Shown here piece after piece: positions 61,718 through 64,000 of a stretch of 64,000 nucleotides of DNA. This DNA is from JAJRZL01 sp964557855 (GTDB lineage: Bacteria; Zixibacteria; MSB-5A5; GN15; FEB-12), in the NCBI GenBank assembly GCA_964557855.1, contig CAZLBP010000009.1:1-64000 (forward strand), in the 5' to 3' direction. Every line of letters starts with the position of its first letter. Within the stretch, counting starts at the first letter, position 1. The notes beneath the pieces are model-generated. The model saw only the letters and a program-made list of their open reading frames with translations. It did not search any database and was not told the DNA's origin. The position numbers and the translations under genes are program-made.

Positions 61718-61784
61718 AATTCGCCAACGAAAGCGCAAGCCCCACATTTCCCTAGACGTGTTTGCTGTGGGGATATGGTGAATT
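61718..61784 (+). promoter_or_regulatory. Structured 5' leader element, possible riboswitch or RNA control site
   Basis: An outer helix, AATTCGCCA (61718-61726) with TGGTGAATT (61776-61784), encloses an inner helix CCCCACA (61740-61746) with TGTGGGG (61766-61772). The 5' internal strand ACGAAAGCGCAAG is purine-rich and could form a small GCAA-capped hairpin. The layout resembles ligand-binding leaders in style, but I could not match it to a known class. It ends about 90 bases before the ATG of an exported-protein gene. Confidence 0.35.
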
Positions 61785-61876
61785 GCCTTATGACGGCCGA
61801 TATATCGGTAAGTCCGGCAATTGACCGGCCTTTACGAAGCGAGTTTGCTGTTTTCCTTACTTTAAGGAGGAAATAG

Positions 61877-64000
61877 ATGTTAAAAAGACTGATAATCGCA
61901 GTATTCGTTTTAGGTCTCGTAGTAGGTCTGAGCAATACAGCAATTTCAGATGTAGACAAAGGGACGAGCGCGTTGAATCCCGTTGTTAAGGTCAACCCCA
62001 ACAACCCGCGTTTCGCCAACATAAGTGATGCTCGACCGGAGCAGCCGGACTTCAAGAAGCCAGAGATTGCGCTTCGTAAGCTCCCGAGTGGTCTAACTCT
62101 TCCTGCCACGCCCGCGACTTATTTCTGCGACGTGCAGGATTACACGAACGGCGTGCCGTTCTACTACTGGACCATTCCCGATGCTTATGGTGACGATCTC
62201 TTCAATATGCGGTTCACAGCTGATTTCAACTATGACTGCACATTGAAAGTGGCTCATCTGCTGATGTACGGCGACGTCATGACCGGAGCCCCGGATATGC
62301 GTGTGTATCTCTGGGACGATGACGGTTTTGGCTTCCCCGGCAGCAAGCTGGACTCCGTTGATATTCTCAATGCGAGTCTGCCTGTGGCCGGACTGGCCTA
62401 TGTATCGGCTGACTTTTCGTCGGCCAACTGGGTCTTCTCCGATCAGGCTGAGCATCATTATGGCTGGACCATTATCGGCGGCGCCGGTGACACACTGGCG
62501 ATTATTTCCGACGATGCGACCGGTCCGTATGCGGGTGAAGAGCGTGCCAGCGAGTGGTACGCCGGTACCTGGGGGACGATGTTAAACGACTGGGGACTCG
62601 ACGTCTCATTCTTTATCTTGAGTGAGCGTTGCTGCTCAGAAATACCCTTTACCGATTGCTATTACCAAAGCTATGCTCAAAATTTAGCATACTTCTGGAA
62701 GGCGCCGCATGACGTCTACGGAGACGAAGAATATGCGATGCGCTTTAGTGTCGGCGGACCGGAAACCCTTCAGTTCGTTGACATTCCCATTTATGATCCG
62801 GGCAACGGTACGTTCGGTAATGATGATGTCATAGTGAGACTCTATGACGACGACGCCGGTCTCCCCGGTACGTTGATCAATACCTACACCGTACTCTCCG
62901 GAACATATTCCGCTTTCCCGGCCTATACGACCATTCCGATCGGCGAAGTCATGGAAAATGAGTTCCACATTTCGTTCGGTTCCTCTGCCCTCTTCGGCAG
63001 TGGCGAATACGAATCGTGCCTCTCTTCCGACGGAACCGACGGTGTCGGTCGCTCATCCTCGTACTGGGATACCAGTGGCGTCGGTGACTATGGCTGGGTG
63101 CCCTTTATCGACGGCTGGGGACTCGATGTCAATTTCCTGATTGACCCTTACCTGTGTAAGGACGAGTACTCCCAGTGTGAAATCGACTTCTGTTACGCCG
63201 GTCTGGCCTATTTCTGGCGTCTGCCGGATCAATACGGTGACTTCGCCCAGGCGCAGAAATTCAGCGCTGTGGGTGAAGACTGTAAGGTCAAAGACGTCAG
63301 CTGGGCTCTGTACGACAATGGCAGCCCGGCCGCATATACGTATGATTCCAGGATCTCCGTTTATTCGGATGCCGGCGGTCTACCGGGTGTAGAGCTGGCC
63401 GGAATCGATGTCGGTCCCGGCACTGCCATTCCGTATGTGCTCTTTCCCGGATTCATGACGGTTGACTTTGAGCCTCTTAATGTCAGCATTGTCGGTGACT
63501 ACTGGATCGCTATCGAGTCCTACGGTACCGACTCCAGCGACGGTATCCGGACCCTGTCCGACGCCGGCGGTGGCGGCTGCAATGACGCCTGGGCCGAGTA
63601 CTATGGCGTCTGGGGACTCATGGCTGATGACTGGGGTCTGCCTACTCGCGACTGGGCCTCCGTGTCCGAGTCAGAGACCTGCTGTATCCCGTTCTCCGGC
63701 AAGCCGTGTGTGGCTCCGTTCGACTGGTCCACCCTCCAGGGCAACTATGCCCGCGACGGTGCGAGCTATGTTGAACTGGAAGACTCCTGGTGCGACCTGA
63801 CTCTGAACTGGAACTTCGAGCACCCGACCAGTGGTGTTCAGTTCACCGGCCCGGTGGTGTATGATGATCGTGTGGCGTGTTCGTTCGACGGTGAATACCG
63901 CGTATTCCAGCTTGACGGCACCCCGCTCTATACATACATCCCTCAGGGCGGCGTGATTCCGCCGAGCAGCATCCGCTCTGCACCAACCATCGATACTTTC
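61877..64000 (+). CDS. Exported protein with three tandem repeats and a propeller start, cut by window edge
   Basis: The frame from the ATG at 61877 is open to the last base (708 codons), so the C-terminus is missing. AAGGAGG lies 6 bases upstream. Residues 1-24 are a signal peptide (KRLIIAVFVLGLVVGLSNTA). From about residue 80 to 610 come three repeats of about 170-180 residues. Each has a YFW or YYW line followed by a YGDD/E or YGDF line, a DDAGLPG/DAGGLPG-type line and an ending DDWGLDVSFF, DGWGLDVNFL or DDWGLPTRDW. The last 75 residues (FTGPVVYDDRVACSFDGEYR, FQLDGTPLYTY) look like the start of a PQQ-type propeller. Function unknown; surface or secreted. Confidence 0.85.
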   Translation, partial: MLKRLIIAVFVLGLVVGLSNTAISDVDKGTSALNPVVKVNPNNPRFANISDARPEQPDFKKPEIALRKLPSGLTLPATPATYFCDVQDYTNGVPFYYWTIPDAYGDDLFNMRFTADFNYDCTLKVAHLLMYGDVMTGAPDMRVYLWDDDGFGFPGSKLDSVDILNASLPVAGLAYVSADFSSANWVFSDQAEHHYGWTIIGGAGDTLAIISDDATGPYAGEERASEWYAGTWGTMLNDWGLDVSFFILSERCCSEIPFTDCYYQSYAQNLAYFWKAPHDVYGDEEYAMRFSVGGPETLQFVDIPIYDPGNGTFGNDDVIVRLYDDDAGLPGTLINTYTVLSGTYSAFPAYTTIPIGEVMENEFHISFGSSALFGSGEYESCLSSDGTDGVGRSSSYWDTSGVGDYGWVPFIDGWGLDVNFLIDPYLCKDEYSQCEIDFCYAGLAYFWRLPDQYGDFAQAQKFSAVGEDCKVKDVSWALYDNGSPAAYTYDSRISVYSDAGGLPGVELAGIDVGPGTAIPYVLFPGFMTVDFEPLNVSIVGDYWIAIESYGTDSSDGIRTLSDAGGGGCNDAWAEYYGVWGLMADDWGLPTRDWASVSESETCCIPFSGKPCVAPFDWSTLQGNYARDGASYVELEDSWCDLTLNWNFEHPTSGVQFTGPVVYDDRVACSFDGEYRVFQLDGTPLYTYIPQGGVIPPSSIRSAPTIDTF

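Larger units (their letters stand above)
61063..61876. other. Long leader region with promoter and foldable RNA
   Basis: An 814-base gap, AT-richer than the genes. It contains, in order, the palindrome 61137-61187, a consensus promoter 61289-61316, the ribosome-binding-like AAGGAGGTGA at 61594-61603 without a credible frame behind it, a T-run at 61648-61654 and a foldable element 61718-61784. The promoter implies a transcript leader of about 550 bases before the gene at 61877. Confidence 0.6.

Noticed and set aside
61701..61790. GEMM (cyclic di-GMP-I) riboswitch
   Set aside because: GAAAG and GCGCAAGCC look similar to GEMM conserved strings, but the tetraloop stem and helix order of that class are absent; kept only as an unclassified structured leader.

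Overview
The window looks like a chromosomal segment of a Gram-negative-type bacterium from an uncultured FCB-like lineage, most plausibly candidate phylum Zixibacteria. The main clue is a set of exported proteins ending in paired dockerin-like motifs of the form DLTYLVDYLFRGGP, alongside others ending in FlgD/Por-type C-terminal domains (YPNPFN...GIYFYRL...KKMVxLK). The taxonomic call is inference from protein style; no rRNA or other marker gene is present. No tRNA, rRNA, CRISPR array, phage or intact insertion sequence was recognised.

Layout. 1-6.8 kb: start of a leftward gene, a cysteine-rich MerR regulator, and a DsrM/DsrK (HmcE/HmcF-like) membrane redox pair. These are followed by a receiver-only response regulator, an exported CxxC protein, a corrinoid adenosyltransferase and the decayed end of a surface protein. 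7-20 kb: exported proteins, comprising an LVIVD/dockerin protein, a lysyl-oxidase-like dockerin protein, a short exported protein, an operon of a subtilisin-like protease with a propeller protein, and a von Willebrand A lipoprotein. 20.5-43.3 kb: a surface-polysaccharide cluster with an AsnB-type amidotransferase, acyl carrier protein, acyltransferases, two SGNH proteins, flippase, polymerase/ligase, CapK-like adenylating enzyme, four GT4 glycosyltransferases, a deacetylase-like membrane protein and a 1562-residue beta-helix/FN3 surface protein. 43.4-50.4 kb: NAD synthetase, a putative lipoprotein, then a two-gene ABC importer directly followed by egtB and egtD, which points to an ergothioneine synthesis and uptake locus. 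50.4-58.8 kb (all leftward): cation/proton antiporter, small beta-rich protein, Ser/Thr kinase with TPRs, a four-repeat exported protein, accB and a proline peptidase. 59-64 kb: a beta-helix dockerin protein and, after an 814-base leader region with a consensus promoter and a foldable RNA element, an exported repeat protein that runs off the right edge.

Working picture. Much of the window concerns the cell envelope: making and decorating a polysaccharide, and displaying secreted proteins through two different C-terminal domain types. Intergenic regions repeatedly carry a family of palindromes whose arms read (C/G)GCAGGTC...GACCTGCC or GTCAGGTC...GACCTGAC. At least nine are seen, and they are the clearest genome-wide signal not explained by the genes. 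The most function-specific prediction is that the OpuC-like transporter here imports ergothioneine rather than choline or betaine.
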